Assembly (NCBI GenBank): GCA_020698575.1
Contig: CM036243.1
Span: 40,541,707 to 40,605,706 of the forward strand
DNA: 64,000 nucleotides
Source: Bostrychus sinensis
Taxonomy: Eukaryota; Chordata; Actinopteri; Gobiiformes; Eleotridae
Direction of reading: 5' to 3'
Each line of letters begins with the position of its first letter. The stretch's first letter is position 1. Both the position numbers and the translations under genes were made by a program. The notes under the pieces were generated by a model. That model did not search any database. It was not told where the DNA came from and saw nothing but the letters and a program-made list of their open reading frames with translations. Below are positions 9,501-19,045 of the stretch, piece after piece.

Positions 9501-12500
9501 GCAGTTCACACAGTTTAATCAAGTCTGGATTTGTTAATTAAAAAAGTTTATATACATTATAATATATCACATTATGAATACAATTTTATAAAGGTTAAAT
9601 TTAAACATGTAGGACTAAAGTCTTTGAAAACCTGAACAGAAGATTTATAAACTAGAACTCCTGATCCTTATTAGTCCTAAAGATGAAGACAGCTCCTCCA
9701 TTTGCAGTTTACACAGAGAAATAAAAAGGTTGTGCTTCTGATATGAAGCTGGGTGTGAATGATATTAAACATGATGTTGTTGTTTCCTGACCTGAGCTGT
9801 TCCAGTTTACAGTGAGGACTCTTCAGTCCAACAGACAACATCTCCAGCCCTGAGTCCTTCAAGTCGCTGTTACTGAGGTCCAGGACTCTCAGACTAGAGG
9901 ACTGGGAGCTGAGGACTGAGGACAAAGCTTCACAGCTTCTCTCTGACAGGTTACAGCTGCCCAGTCTAGGGAGAAAATGTTGATTTAATGTGTAGAAGTT
10001 AAGTCAAGTAATATTCAGTAAAACCAACAGTACTCACAGAGCTTTGTTGGAGGCTTTGACCACTGGCAGCAGCCTCAGGAGAGCCTCCTCTGAGGCAGAG
10101 TATTTCTTCAGCTCAAACACGTCCAGATGTTCTTCTGATGACAGTAAGATGAAGGCCAGAGCTGACCACTGAGCAGGAGACAGTCCACCTTCGGACAGAC
10201 GTCCTGAACTCAGGTACTGTTGGATCTGCTCCACCAGAGAACGGTCATTCAGTTCATTCAGACAGTGGAGCAGGTTGATGCTTCTTTCTGCAGACACATC
10301 CTCACTCATCTTCTTCTTGATGTACTCAGCTGTTTTCTGATTGGTCTGGGAGCTACTTCCTGTCTGTGTCAGCAGACCTTGTAGAAGGCTCTGATTGGTC
10401 GGCAGTGAAAGACCCAGGAGGAAGCGGAGGAACAGGTCCAGGTGTCCATTTGGACTCTGTAAGGCCTGGTCCACAGCTGTCTGGTGAAGATGTTTTAGTT
10501 TAGGTTTCACTCTGACCAGTGTGGACATCTGGGTTTTTGTTGAGAGCAGGTTGATCCCAGTGCTGACAAAGGTCTGATGGATGTGAAGAGCAGCCAGAAA
10601 CTCCTGGACACTCAGATGGATGAAGCAGTAGACCTTGTCCTGGTACAGGCCTGGCTCCTCTCTAAAGACCTGTGTGAACACTCCAGAGTACACTGAGGCT
10701 GCTGTGGGCTCCAGGCCACACTCGCTCAGGTCTGACTCGTAGAAGATCAGGTTTCCTTTCTGCAGCTGCTCAAAGGCCAGTTTTCCCAGAGACTCCACCA
10801 TCTTCCTGGTCTCTGGACTCCAGTGTGGGTCTGTCTCAGATCCTCCTTCATACTTGATGTTCTTGACTTTGGCCTGAACCACCAGGAAGTGGATGTACAT
10901 CTGAGTCAGGGTCTTGGGCAGCTCTCTTCTCTCTCTGGTTTTCAACACATGCTCCAGGACTGTGGAGAGGATCCAGCAGAAGACTGGCATGTGGCACATG
11001 ATGTGGAGGCTTCGGGACGTCCTGATGTGGGAGATGATTGTGTGGGCCTCATCTCTGAACCTGTTCCTGAAGTACTGCTCCTTCTGTGGGTCGGTGAACC
11101 CTCTGACCTCTGTCACCACAGAAACACACTCAGCAGGGATCTGATTGGCCGCCGCGGGTCGTGTGGTTATCCAGAGGCGAGCGGAGGGAAGCAGGGTCCC
11201 CCTGATGAGGTTTACCAGCAGCACATCCACTGAGCTGGACTCTGTGGTGTCAGTCAGGGCCTTGGTTTTGGTGAAGTCCAGAGGAAGTCTGCACTCGTCC
11301 AGACCGTCAAAGATGAAGACCACCTGGATGTTTTCAAAGCTGCAGAGTTCTGCTTCTGTTTCACTAAAGAAGTGATGAACAAGTTGCACCAAGCTGAAGC
11401 TTCTCTCTTTCAGCACATTGAGTGCTCTGAAAGTGAACGGGAACAGCAGCTGTATGTCCTGGTTGGCTTTGCCTTCAGCCCAGTCCAGACTGAACTTCTG
11501 AGTGAGCACTGTTTTCCCGATGCCAGCCACTCCCTTTGTCAGCACTGTTCTGATTGGTCCATGTGTGTCAGCTGGGCCTTTAAAGATGTCTTCACATGTG
11601 ATGGCTGTCTCTGGTCTGCCTGGTTTCCTGGAGGCTGTTTCGATCTGTCTGACCTCATGTTCCTGGTTGACCTCTGAAGGCCCTCCCTCTGTGATGTAGA
11701 GCTCTGTGTAGATCTGGTTCAGAAGGGTGGGGTTTCCTGCTTTAGCGATGCCCTCAAACACACACTGACACTTCTGCTGCAGGTTAGACTTCAGTTTACT
11801 CTGACAATCTCCAGAATAACTTCCTGAATGAAGACAACAGATAAAGCCATGAGTCTCAGAGAATATAAAATGAATATAAAATGTTAAATGGTCCTACTGC
11901 TCCACAGACGCTCAGCCAGCTCCTTCTGCTTCATCCTCCTCAGGAAGTTCAGTGAGATCTTCAGAAAAGCCTCACTGCTGCTCCTCTGCTCTTCATCCTC
12001 ATCCTTCAGAGGCTCTAAGCATTCTGGGTAATCTATACTCAGAACCTTGTGGAGCTTCTTCAGCTCCTTCTTGACAAAAGTGAAGATGTCCTCCTCCAGA
12101 AGCTGAACAGATACATTATAAACAACACAAATGCAGTCAGTGGTCAGATCTGTGTAAAACAAGTTTTCATTCATCTGAACATTTCCAAACTTTAGTGAAT
12201 GACAGACCATAAATATGGAGTCCAGCTGTGTCTGATGTTGCTGATCACTGGGGACCTCTGAACCCTGCTGCTTCACGCTGTGGATGAGATCATTCACACA
12301 TTTAAATAACATTAATTATTATTATTTTTTAAATAAATCTAATCCAGGATAATAATAATGGATTTATATTGTGCGACCATCAGGGATTGAGACCTGCTGT
12401 TCTGATCATTTCAGCCATAAACCGCTGTCACTACAAAGCAGTCATCTCATTTATCTGTTAACCTCATGTTGCTAATAGCTGTGCTACGTAGACATTTTAT

Positions 12501-15500
12501 GCTCTTTCAAGTCCCAAACATTGTCAGCAGGGGGCGACAGACACCTAATCTATGAGTTCTCTGCAGAGTCACAGTAGCAGCTCCCAACAGAGGAGGTTTT
12601 CCACAGATACATTATTTTAAAATCTAAAATGTAAAATACTCATCCAAATACTATTTCAAACAGCTGTAAAAAAAAAAAAAGTTGAATATAGGACATTTAA
12701 AATGGTGCAGCTTACTTTGAGGGATTTTGTTTGAAATCTAAGTAAAGGGGCATGGACTCGTCACTTTTGAAGGACACACAACTTGGCTCAGGTTCAGAGA
12801 GCTCTGGTCTCTGAGGGATCCTTGAACACAAACAGAAGAAGAAATGATTATCATTTTATATCGTAAAAATTATAACAGTAAAATATTTGTTATGACTATT
12901 ACTAATTAAAATCACTCACAAACCTTTGTTTAAAATCAATAAAGAGCTCAATCGAGTCATCACTTTTACAGGATTCAGAGCTGGGTCCAGGTCTGTGGGT
13001 AAAACTGTTTCAGTAAAGTATTCAGAAACATTTTAATATAACTTTGAAAGAAGCTTACGGCTCAGTTTTAAATGTAGTTGGTTCTCTCATAGACTGGTCA
13101 CTCCCAAAGGACTCACAGCTGGGGCCTGGTTCAGAAGACTCTGGTTTGATATGGATCCTGGTTCATTAAATAAAGGTCAAACATATCTTAATTTACAGGG
13201 TTTAGTGTTCAAACAATGGAACTTACTTTGAGGAATGTTGTTTAAAATCTATAAAAAAAATCTATGGATTCATCACTTCTGCAGGAGACCCCTCTGGTCC
13301 CAGGAGCAGGTCTGTGGACCAGGGGCGCCGTGGTTGTGGTGGGTGGGGGGGTTGGGGTGAGAGGGGGTTAGGATGATTCCAAGGGCCCGTGGTAGGCAGG
13401 GGGGGCCCAGGAAAAATTCCGACATATAGGCCTGTTCTGTTGTCATGGGCGTAGCTACCAAAATTTCAGACCGACCAAATTGTCCCTACCAGTCACCAGT
13501 TGAAATAGCTAAATATTACCGCATTTTGTTTTTGAACAGTCGCGACTAATACACGAGGGGTCCTTGTGGATTACTACAGTTACAGAGTACACTGATCTGA
13601 CTGAGACACCGGCAGATTTAAATGAGCTAAAAAGAACTGAAAACTGCTCAAAAAAAGTGAACTCCAGCACAGATTTACACCACCAGAGTACAGAGAGGCA
13701 GCTGCTTTTTATCTGAACAGCTCTGTCAATGTCCAGACTTCAGAGCCTCTTTAAACTGGGCTGAAATTTTCAACAAGCCAGGACTATGGACTATAACAGT
13801 TATCAAATGTGGACTGTTCCTTTTATGTCAGGATGAAAAGAATCTGTGTGAAGACGTCTGTGTGGTGAGTTTTGGAAACGTTTGTCTGTCCTGGCGCTAC
13901 TTCTCTAGCTTTGGCTTTTAGCATCTGTAAGCTTCAGCAGGCTACAGCCCACAAACACTGTTCTCTGAATTAATATGGACTTTACACAGCAGAAGTCACG
14001 ATTTCTGGTCTCACTTTACTCAGGTGAACAAAGCGCGAACAAGGCGTGAATGGACCGAGTTTTTATGCATATTAATTACCCGCTAATATGCGCATTTATC
14101 CAATGTTATTGCTGCACTCCCCTGCATCGTTCACATTCATAATTAATATATTTAAAATTGTGTTATCCAAATACTGAGCCTGGAGGGGAAAGGCAGTCTT
14201 TATAAATCCATCTTTCTCCAATATGATGTGAGTCTGTCACAGTTCAAACATCAGCTGCTGTTAAAGTGGAAATGATAAATGTTTCTCTGGCAGAAATAAT
14301 CATTGTACATGTTTTAGTAGCCCATATTAAATACATAAATAACACTGTAATATAGCCTATTTACTACTACTACTGTTTTTTTGTTTGTTTTTTTAGTTTT
14401 TTAGTTTTTACATATGTAATGTTTGGACCCCAGTGGGATAGAACGTTAATTCTGTGGACCCCGAGCAATTTTAGTTGCTGACACCTGCTCTAAATACTCC
14501 AAGATACAAGAAACAACATCTGTTAAGTTAAAAATTTTCTGGGGGAGACCCCCAGACCCCCCTGTTTCAAATTTGTATGTAACAATTGTAAAATCTTAAT
14601 TGTAACTTGGATTTTTTTCCAGCGAGCCTACAATTACCACGAGCATGCCTGTGTGCTATGGTGAAAAGCTCAGATCAGCAAAGAAATATTACTTTCCCCA
14701 ACCTACAGTTGTAGGCCTGACTGACAGCAGTGAGTTAAAACGAGTAGGTTTGGATGGGGCGTCCCTACCAAAGCTGACACCAAACCTATGCCCTTGTCTG
14801 TTGTATACATTTTTTTTTAGATTTTATGTTTTGCTGTATTATCTACAATGCCAGGGCCCTGAATATGATTATTATTATTTAATAAAGTTGATTCAAAATA
14901 TACCAACATGGTCCTTCTACTTTCTAAGAGCCCCCTCCGCAAATGGTTCAGTCCGCTTTCTAACCAGGCCGGGGAACGACAAGAGTAGTTCTGCTTCTGT
15001 TTGTGACGCAGCTGACCTCTGTATTGTCAGCATGTCCCACTTCCAACATAAGTCAGGTTGTAAAAAACAAAAGGTGAAAAGGGAAAGAGAAGAAAGGGAA
15101 AGGCAAGGGCAGCAGTATGTCACCCAGTTTTTCCAAAAGAAAGGTCTGTATTAACAGTTGTTTGAAATAACGGTGAAATTATAGGCTAGCCCACTTTGGT
15201 TCGCTGTTTGCCTTTAAAAATTATAGGAAACAATGAAAGTATTAATGCTGCGCCAGTAAGTAGCTAGCACAGAGAGCGATTAATTGCATACATTTTTTTA
15301 AATGCGTTAATTCTCTGTAATTAATTAATCGTGATTAACATATTAAAGTCCCAGCCCTATTTTTAATACAAATATAATTCTGTTATAGTGTGTCCAGAAA
15401 AACGTAATGTTTTAACTGTTTTGCTTTTATGATTAAAGTCAGTTACAACCACTTTAAATACTTTCCCTTTTGTTAGAGGCAGTTATTTAACTGGTCTTAT

Positions 15501-15836
15501 AGCAAAGTATGAATGTTATTTATTGTTGCCCTGCTGTAAAACGTCCATCTAAGACGTTTTTAAAGGTAAATGAGTGTTTTAATAGGCTATGTTAAACCTG
15601 CTCTAGAAAAAATGTTGGTGGGGGGCCCAATGTAAAATCTTTTCAGGGGGCCCAGAATACCTGGTGGCACCCCTGCTGTGGACACAGATGGTGCAGTGGT
15701 TTTAGTGCTGAGCTCTGACCTGGAGAACAGTGGTGGACCGTAACAGATCCTCATCTCACCTCTGAGCTTTGGGGCTGTCAGTGGTTTTAGAGGGAGGGGC
15801 CCCGTCCTCTCTGTGCTCTCTCTGATCCATGCTCAT
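5998..15836 (-). CDS. NLR copy A: FISNA-NACHT-LRR-B30.2 receptor, frameshifted in one N-terminal exon
   Basis: A fish-type NLR-C (NLRC3-like/NLRP12-like) gene of a family thought to be cytosolic innate sensors that oligomerise through a NACHT ATPase. Exons, 5' to 3': start 15836-15760, N1 13311-13227, N2 13157-13059, N3 12992-12924, N4 12820-12716, linker 12277-11898, FISNA-NACHT 11823-10038, LRR 9965-9792, LRR 9291-9118, 47-nt exon 7001-6955, B30.2 6542-5998. All joins have GT/AG and agree in phase. The summed length is 3541 nt, one more than a multiple of three, because N1 carries an extra T in an 8-T run (13252-13259) that brings an immediate stop. N1 is flanked by split codons of the same phase, so skipping it would restore the frame. 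A 2.4-kb hAT element interrupts the intron at N1's acceptor. No PYD or CARD is seen. The base insertion could also be an assembly error. Confidence 0.8.
6955..7001 (-). CDS. Copy A, 47-nt linker exon before B30.2
   Basis: A tiny exon between CCTTCAG (acceptor, 7003-7002) and GTAAGTG (donor at 6954). With its split codons it reads LEPAGAEWLTPGLRKY and joins directly to FCELTLDPNTAH of the B30.2 exon. The LRKY ending is typical of this position in fish NLR genes. The exon is 47 nt in all three copies and phase-compatible on both sides. Confidence 0.85.
7002..8261. other. Copy A intron, no gene
   Basis: Intron sequence nearly identical to 49485-50417 of copy C up to about 7947, then divergent. 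No coding exon or RNA is seen. Copy B differs strongly over the same stretch, so A and C share a more recent history here. Confidence 0.6.
8262..8446 (-). mobile_element. tRNA-derived SINE
   Basis: On the minus strand the head reads GGGCAGCAGTAGCTCAGTTG. An A-box-like sequence (TAGCTCAGTTGGTAGAGC, 8437-8420) and a B-box-like sequence (GGTTGGCAGTTCAAACCCG, 8399-8381) follow, then a body with the GTGTGAATGGGTGAATGG and TAAAGCACTTTGAGT words common in fish SINEs. It is a Pol III retroposon inserted in a copy A intron. The corresponding stretch of copy C (50418-50565) lacks it. Confidence 0.8.
9118..9291 (-). CDS. Copy A, second LRR exon (174 nt)
   Basis: The exon runs from TTCTCAG to GTCAGG and encodes about 58 residues (LSGCLISEEGCASLASAL, then HLRDLDLSYNHPGDTGVKLL), a vertebrate ribonuclease-inhibitor-type leucine-rich repeat pair. 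The length of 174 nt is the standard LRR exon size of this family. It precedes the 47-nt exon in the spliced order. Confidence 0.92.
9792..9965 (-). CDS. Copy A, first LRR exon (174 nt)
   Basis: Bounded by CCCTAG and GTCAGG. It encodes LGSCNLSERSCEALSSVL, then SLRVLDLSNSDLKDSG, a ribonuclease-inhibitor-type LRR with the LxxLxLSxxxL pattern. Together with the other LRR exon it forms a short horseshoe of about four repeats, fewer than in many fish NLRs. It joins in frame to the CT that ends the NACHT exon. Confidence 0.92.
10038..11823 (-). CDS. Copy A, FISNA-NACHT-helical exon
   Basis: A single 1786-nt exon of 594 full codons. The FISNA segment (fish-specific, N-terminal to NACHT) covers SYSGDCQSKLKSNL through AGNPTLLNQIYTELYITEGG and EVRQIETASRKPGRPET. 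NACHT follows: Walker A GVAGIGKT at about exon residues 97-104, and Walker B VVFIFDGLDECR at about 167-178. Downstream are the sensor/winged-helix region (ITTRPAAANQIP, GFTDPQKEQYF, MCHMPVFCWI) and the helical motif CFIHLSVQEFLAALH. It binds and hydrolyses nucleotide to switch the receptor's oligomeric state (family knowledge). The exon starts after CATTCAG and ends before GTGAGTA. The codon often read as Met at 11761 is GTG, an internal Val. Confidence 0.95.
11898..12277 (-). CDS. Copy A, linker exon upstream of FISNA (may be two exons)
   Basis: Open for 380 nt from the acceptor CCACAG (12279-12278) to the donor GTAGGA at 11897. The 5' part ends QLDSIFM (to 12208). The 3' part (12102-11898) starts LLEEDIFTFVKKELKKLHKV, followed by LSIDYPECLEPL and FLRRMKQKELAERLWS. 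In other fish NLRs, as I recall them, DSIFM is followed directly by LLEE. The 105 nt between (12207-12103) start with GT and end with TCTGTTCAG, so they may be a short stop-free intron. Confidence 0.8.
12716..12820 (-). CDS. Copy A, N-terminal repeat exon N4
   Basis: 105 nt between TTCAAG (acceptor) and GTAAG (donor). It encodes an N-terminal repeat peptide with core PEPSCVSFKSDESMPLYLDF. This is the SCVSxKSDxSM type of repeat seen N-terminal to FISNA in fish NLRs. The exon is symmetric (split codons of equal phase at both ends). Copy B keeps only a scrap of it near 30292-30310. Confidence 0.8.
12924..12992 (-). CDS. Copy A, N-terminal repeat exon N3
   Basis: 69 nt between CCACAG and GTTTGT. 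It encodes PGPSSESCKSDDSIELFIDF, a shortened N-terminal repeat peptide. The donor is weaker than in neighbouring exons but identical in copy B (30336-30395), where the exon is three codons shorter. Confidence 0.75.
13059..13157 (-). CDS. Copy A, N-terminal repeat exon N2
   Basis: 99 nt between AACCAG and GTAAGC. It encodes ESSEPGPSCESFGSDQSM and a short acidic/basic tail, the canonical form of the N-terminal repeat. It contains an in-frame Met within SDQSM that could serve as an internal start if upstream exons were lost or skipped. Confidence 0.82.
13227..13311 (-). CDS. Copy A, N-terminal repeat exon N1 with +1 frameshift
   Basis: The exon reads PAPGTRGVSCRSDESIDFF and then leaves frame, because the T run at 13252-13259 has eight bases where seven would keep the frame. 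A TAA follows four codons after the run. The length is 85 nt against 84 nt in copy B. The acceptor AG (13313-13312) survives, but its usual polypyrimidine and branch region is displaced by a hAT element whose 8-bp target duplication (13312-13319) contains the AG. Confidence 0.75.
13320..15675. mobile_element. hAT transposon remnant, 2.36 kb
   Basis: The termini are CAGGGGCGCC on the left and GGCACCCCTG on the right. They are flanked by a perfect 8-bp duplication CTGTGGAC at 13312-13319 and 15676-15683, diagnostic of hAT. Copy B preserves the empty site at 34018-34026. Only an N-terminal transposase fragment remains inside. The insertion falls exactly across the 3' splice site of copy A exon N1. 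Confidence 0.92.
15032..15154 (+). pseudogene. hAT transposase N-terminal fragment (ZMYM1-like)
   Basis: The frame MSHFQHKSGCKKQKVKRERE, followed by an Arg/Glu-rich stretch and VTQFFQKK, resembles the start of hAT transposases of the kind annotated as zinc-finger MYM-type protein 1-like. It ends after 41 codons without the TTF zinc finger or catalytic RNase-H fold. The longer ORF that contains it (from 14645) has no other recognisable part. Confidence 0.6.
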
Positions 15837-15909
15837 GTGGCACCAGCGGCATTTGATAGTCACTGTTTTTTTCAGGCCCAGGTCCAGTTTCACTCCAGGA
15901 CACACAAGT
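15760..15909 (-). CDS. Copy A, start exon
   Basis: The coding part is 15836-15760. It begins MSMDQREHREDGAPPSKTT and ends KAQ plus two bases before GTGAGA. The MDQ...EDGAPPSK pattern matches the usual N-terminus of fish NLR-C proteins. An upstream acceptor (GTAACAG, 15911-15910) makes 15909-15837 leader. A second in-frame Met lies two codons in. The sequence is identical in copy B; copy C has one extra base. Confidence 0.8.
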
Positions 15910-16585
15910 CTGTTACGCCACAGAGGCAGAGACAGAAATAATTGATAAAAATATACAAACTTATTTTAAAAAATTAATCTGTTAAAGTCAGGGTAATACA
16001 GTCAGTAAACAAATGCATACACAAAAAGTGAATCCAAAGGTTCTTCTCGTATCAAAGGTACTTCTCGTACCAACTTCAACTTCAGACAAAACCTGAACTA
16101 ATCCAGATCTAAACCAATAAACAATGTAGGCATTAACATAAAATGCATTACTAGATAAGGTTCAAAAAAGTTACTAAACCATGTCCAAACCAGGACAAAA
16201 CAAAGACTCAGGACTAGATAAGGACAAATTAAGGCGTGAAACTGGCTTTAAACTGAAGAAAATTAGGAAGTGAACTGCTTAAGACTCCGTACTAGAAAAC
16301 AAACTACAGTCCCACAGTTTGTGAAACCCTGAATTAAGTGTGGCTCTGTTCAGAGACAGAGAGAGAGAGAGAGGAACAGCTGCTGTCTATGGAGATCAAC
16401 AGTAACACATTTTACTGAATTTTCAAAGTTTCAGCTATTTTTTTTTGATAGAAATAATTCTTGTTTTTGCAATGAGTTACCACAGAGCTGATTATCTTCC
16501 ATCAAACTTTAAAACTTTTACTGTATGCATTTTTTGAAAAGTTAATGGGGAAAATGTCTGGGAAATTTACTTCCGGAAGCAGGGA

Positions 16586-16690
16586 TGGAGAAGAAGAAGA
16601 AGAAGAAGAAGAAGAAGAAGAAGAAGAAGAAGAAGAAGAAGAAGAAGAAGAAGAAGAAGGAGGAGGAGGAGGAGGAGGAGGAGGAGGAGA
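16586..16690. repeat. (GAA)n/(GGA)n microsatellite
   Basis: About 24 GAA triplets followed by about 10 GGA triplets. Copy B has only a few GAA triplets at the same place (34715-34730), so the tract expanded in copy A. Poly-Lys/Glu, poly-Ser and poly-Leu frames across it are artefacts. A purine tract of this length is a candidate for triplex (H-DNA) formation. Confidence 0.95.
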
Positions 16691-17939
16691 GGGCTCATGA
16701 CTTCCCATTGAAAATAGTTGGCAACATTGAAATCTCTGATCCAGCACTGAATATAGGAAGTTTTACAACTAAATGTTAGAACCACATGAGTATTTTCCTG
16801 TGTATTTTTATACTTTAGACAAACCACAACTCAGTGTTTATTTTGTTTATGGGATTTTAAACACAAATGCAGCAGCTCAGTGCGATTAATTATATGGTGG
16901 ACATCGGTGATAAGCCAAAACCCCTTTTATTTGATCTGGACAAGTTTCCTGACAGAGCAGCTGCAGATTACAGAGCGGCTCAGGGGCGCACTTACCGCCC
17001 ATCTGTTAAAGCCTGAGCAACAGAGAACAAGAGTGGTGTTTAGTGGAAAAACTACATAAAAAGTATTACGCATTTAAACACAAAAAAACATTAAAACATG
17101 CAACCAGCAACAACTGCAGCAACAGCGCTAAGCTAACATTAGCATTTGTTGTGCTGTACAAAAACAGCAGTCCATACACTTGTTTCATGCTGCAATTAAT
17201 CCATAGGACAAACGGGCAAACTATCCATAAATATTTCAACCATCCTAACACCGCGGAAACACCACCCGGGCTCAGAAAATGGGCCACGCATGCCATGATT
17301 TGCTGTAAAGCTGAAGAAGTGCACAGCTGCCGTGCATCACGTGATGCGAGTCAATGCCAGCATTTTGTCCTTGAAAAGGTTTTATGATAAGCGCGGAGTT
17401 TAAATTAGGTGATCTTACTGTGAATAGTCTGAAAAAATGAGAGAACTAGGTCATAGAAGTGTGTGAAGTGACAGGACAGTTCTGTAGAAAGAGACAGGAG
17501 TTGTTTCTGTTCTCATCTTTGGAGCAGCTGCAGTTCAGATGCTGCTCTCTCACAGAGCAAAGAACTAAATGTTTTCACTTGTTTAAAACTCACAACATAC
17601 CAGCCTCTTTTTTTTTTTTTTAATTTGTTAAAATTATTACAGTTATTGAATAAAAAATAAAATGTGCAATGAAAGACTTTACATTCAATCTCCCACTTTC
17701 CAATTACATTAAAATCTAAATCTAAAGATGAATCAAGGTCATGATTATTAGTTTTTAAGCAAACATAAAATCGTATAAAAATCGTATAAAAAATATACCA
17801 ATATGGGAAATAAAAAATCGTGATTACATTTCTTGCCATATGGCCCAGGCCTAGCTCAGTGTAACACGTTTATGTTCGTACAAGATGTAACGTCCTCCAT
17901 TTTGTCTCTGCCTCATACGTGACGTCTGTCTCTATCAGA

Positions 17940-18185
17940 GCCTCACTTCTGTTGATGCTGACTTAACATTTCTAAGTGTTGTCGGTGCAGGTTCTCAGTC
18001 ATCCAGGTGCAGTTCAGTAAAAGGTTTAACAAGAGGCTTCTGGACAAAGTTTGGTTTTTAGAAAAGTTTTCCTCACTCATCCAAGAGACTTGATAAACTG
18101 AGAAAGTCTCTTGGATGAAGACAAAACATCTTCTAAAAACAAGACTTTGTCCAGATGTCTTTTTCTTAAACCTTTTTGCATTCAA
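17940..18185. mobile_element. Inverted-repeat element remnant (Penelope-like tail)
   Basis: Contains GTTCTCAGTCATCCAGG, CAGTAAAAGGTTTAACAAGAGG and an inverted pair around AGTCTCTTGGATGAAGAC. The CTTGGATGA...AAAACATCTTC words resemble the 3' tails of fish Penelope-like elements such as the one at 55010-55090. Relatives lie at 35690-35960, 60770-60990 and 62290-62470, always just downstream (in gene sense) of a leader exon. Confidence 0.5.
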
Positions 18186-18257
18186 ATGATTAAATCTCTT
18201 TATTATAAGAGTATTTTAAAACATGGAAGAGGAAAATAATCCACAGAGAAAACTTAC

Positions 18258-18462
18258 CACTCAACCGAACAAGCCTCTGCGGTGAAGTGACTTCCTCAAA
18301 CTCAGAAAGAGGAACTGGTTCAGTCACATGTCCAGAGTCACACAGTTCATGATTCTGCAAAATCTGTGACTTGTGCAACATCGGAGTCTTTGGTTTGTGT
18401 TTTGTCTCATGTTGTTTTACAAAAGCACAGATTTTTGTTGCCTGCAGTTTGTCCTGATTCAC
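18258..18462 (-). promoter_or_regulatory. Copy A candidate 5' leader exon with uORF
   Basis: A strong donor (GTG/GTAAGTTTTC at 18258/18257) ends a stretch whose frame contains MLHKSQILQNHELC and PLSEFEEVTS. The same frame is kept in copy B (from 35512). Spliced to the start exon, this frame meets a TGA before the main ATG, so it would be an upstream ORF rather than the receptor's N-terminus. The 5' boundary and promoter are unknown. Confidence 0.45.
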
Positions 18463-18479
18463 TGAGAGTTCCTTAAAGA

Positions 18480-19037
18480 GGATGTTTTTGTCTCGGTGCT
18501 GTGTTTGTAAAATGAGGACAAACTCATTCTTTTGACATTTTGCACTGAATCAACCTGGCCACTAGATGGAGCCATTGTCTGAGTTATGTTACAGTTTTCT
18601 CATTTGCTTTAACACATTTCTCCATTCAAAATCCTCTTCTGAAAAACACTTCACACAGAAATACCAAACAGTGGCTCTTGTTCTCTAAACACAACATTTT
18701 CTTTGTAAAACTCTTCAAACTTGCTCCAAAAGCAACTTTCTGCATCAAAATGAGAAACAGTTGTTCAGTGACTTCATGTGCACAATTATACAACTCACAC
18801 TCCAGGGAGAAATACTGAGTCCACCGTCCACTTCATTCTTTACACAGACAAATAAACAGGAAGACTATGGATATTTTTACTGTCTACTGCAGTTTTTACA
18901 CTATTCCATAATATTTAAATAAACTGAAAAGTATTTTCTGTGACGTGTCATTTCTCTACAGTTGTCCAGCTGGAAGCTCACACAGGAAATTATATAGATT
19001 TACACTTTTTTACACTTCTTTCTTGTAAATACTTTCT
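18480..19037. other. Between units A and B, nothing recognised
   Basis: AT-rich sequence without convincing ORFs or terminal repeats. It is the junction between the 5' end of copy A and the repeated block 3' of copy B. Confidence 0.5.
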
Positions 19038-19045
19038 ATGGCACC

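Larger units (their letters stand above)
15910..18257. other. Copy A first intron with simple repeats
   Basis: No NLR exon seen. Contents: the GAA/GGA tract, an open stretch at 16888-17014 reading MVDIGDKPKPLLFDLDKFPD that I cannot assign (possibly a transposon gene fragment), and a Penelope-like tail next to the leader exon. The stretch after the GAA tract is related to 34700-34900 of copy B. Confidence 0.5.

Noticed and set aside
10823..11677. Several + strand ORFs of 65-136 codons opposite the NACHT exon
   Set aside because: They mirror the NACHT exon, recur at the same positions opposite B and C, and have no domain of their own.
11761..11763. NACHT exon starting with a Met at FEGIAKAGNP
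   Set aside because: The codon is GTG in a continuous exon that opens 62 nt earlier after an acceptor; it is an internal Val.
15760..15836. Apparent frame break between the ATG and the EDGAPPSK part of the start exon
   Set aside because: My first reading dropped two bases. Re-reading gives CACAGAGAGGACGGG, so ATG and EDGAPPSK are in one frame in A, B and C. Only the later extra C in copy C is a real shift.
16502..16827. Poly-Lys, poly-Ser and poly-Leu ORFs
   Set aside because: All read through the GAA/GGA microsatellite.
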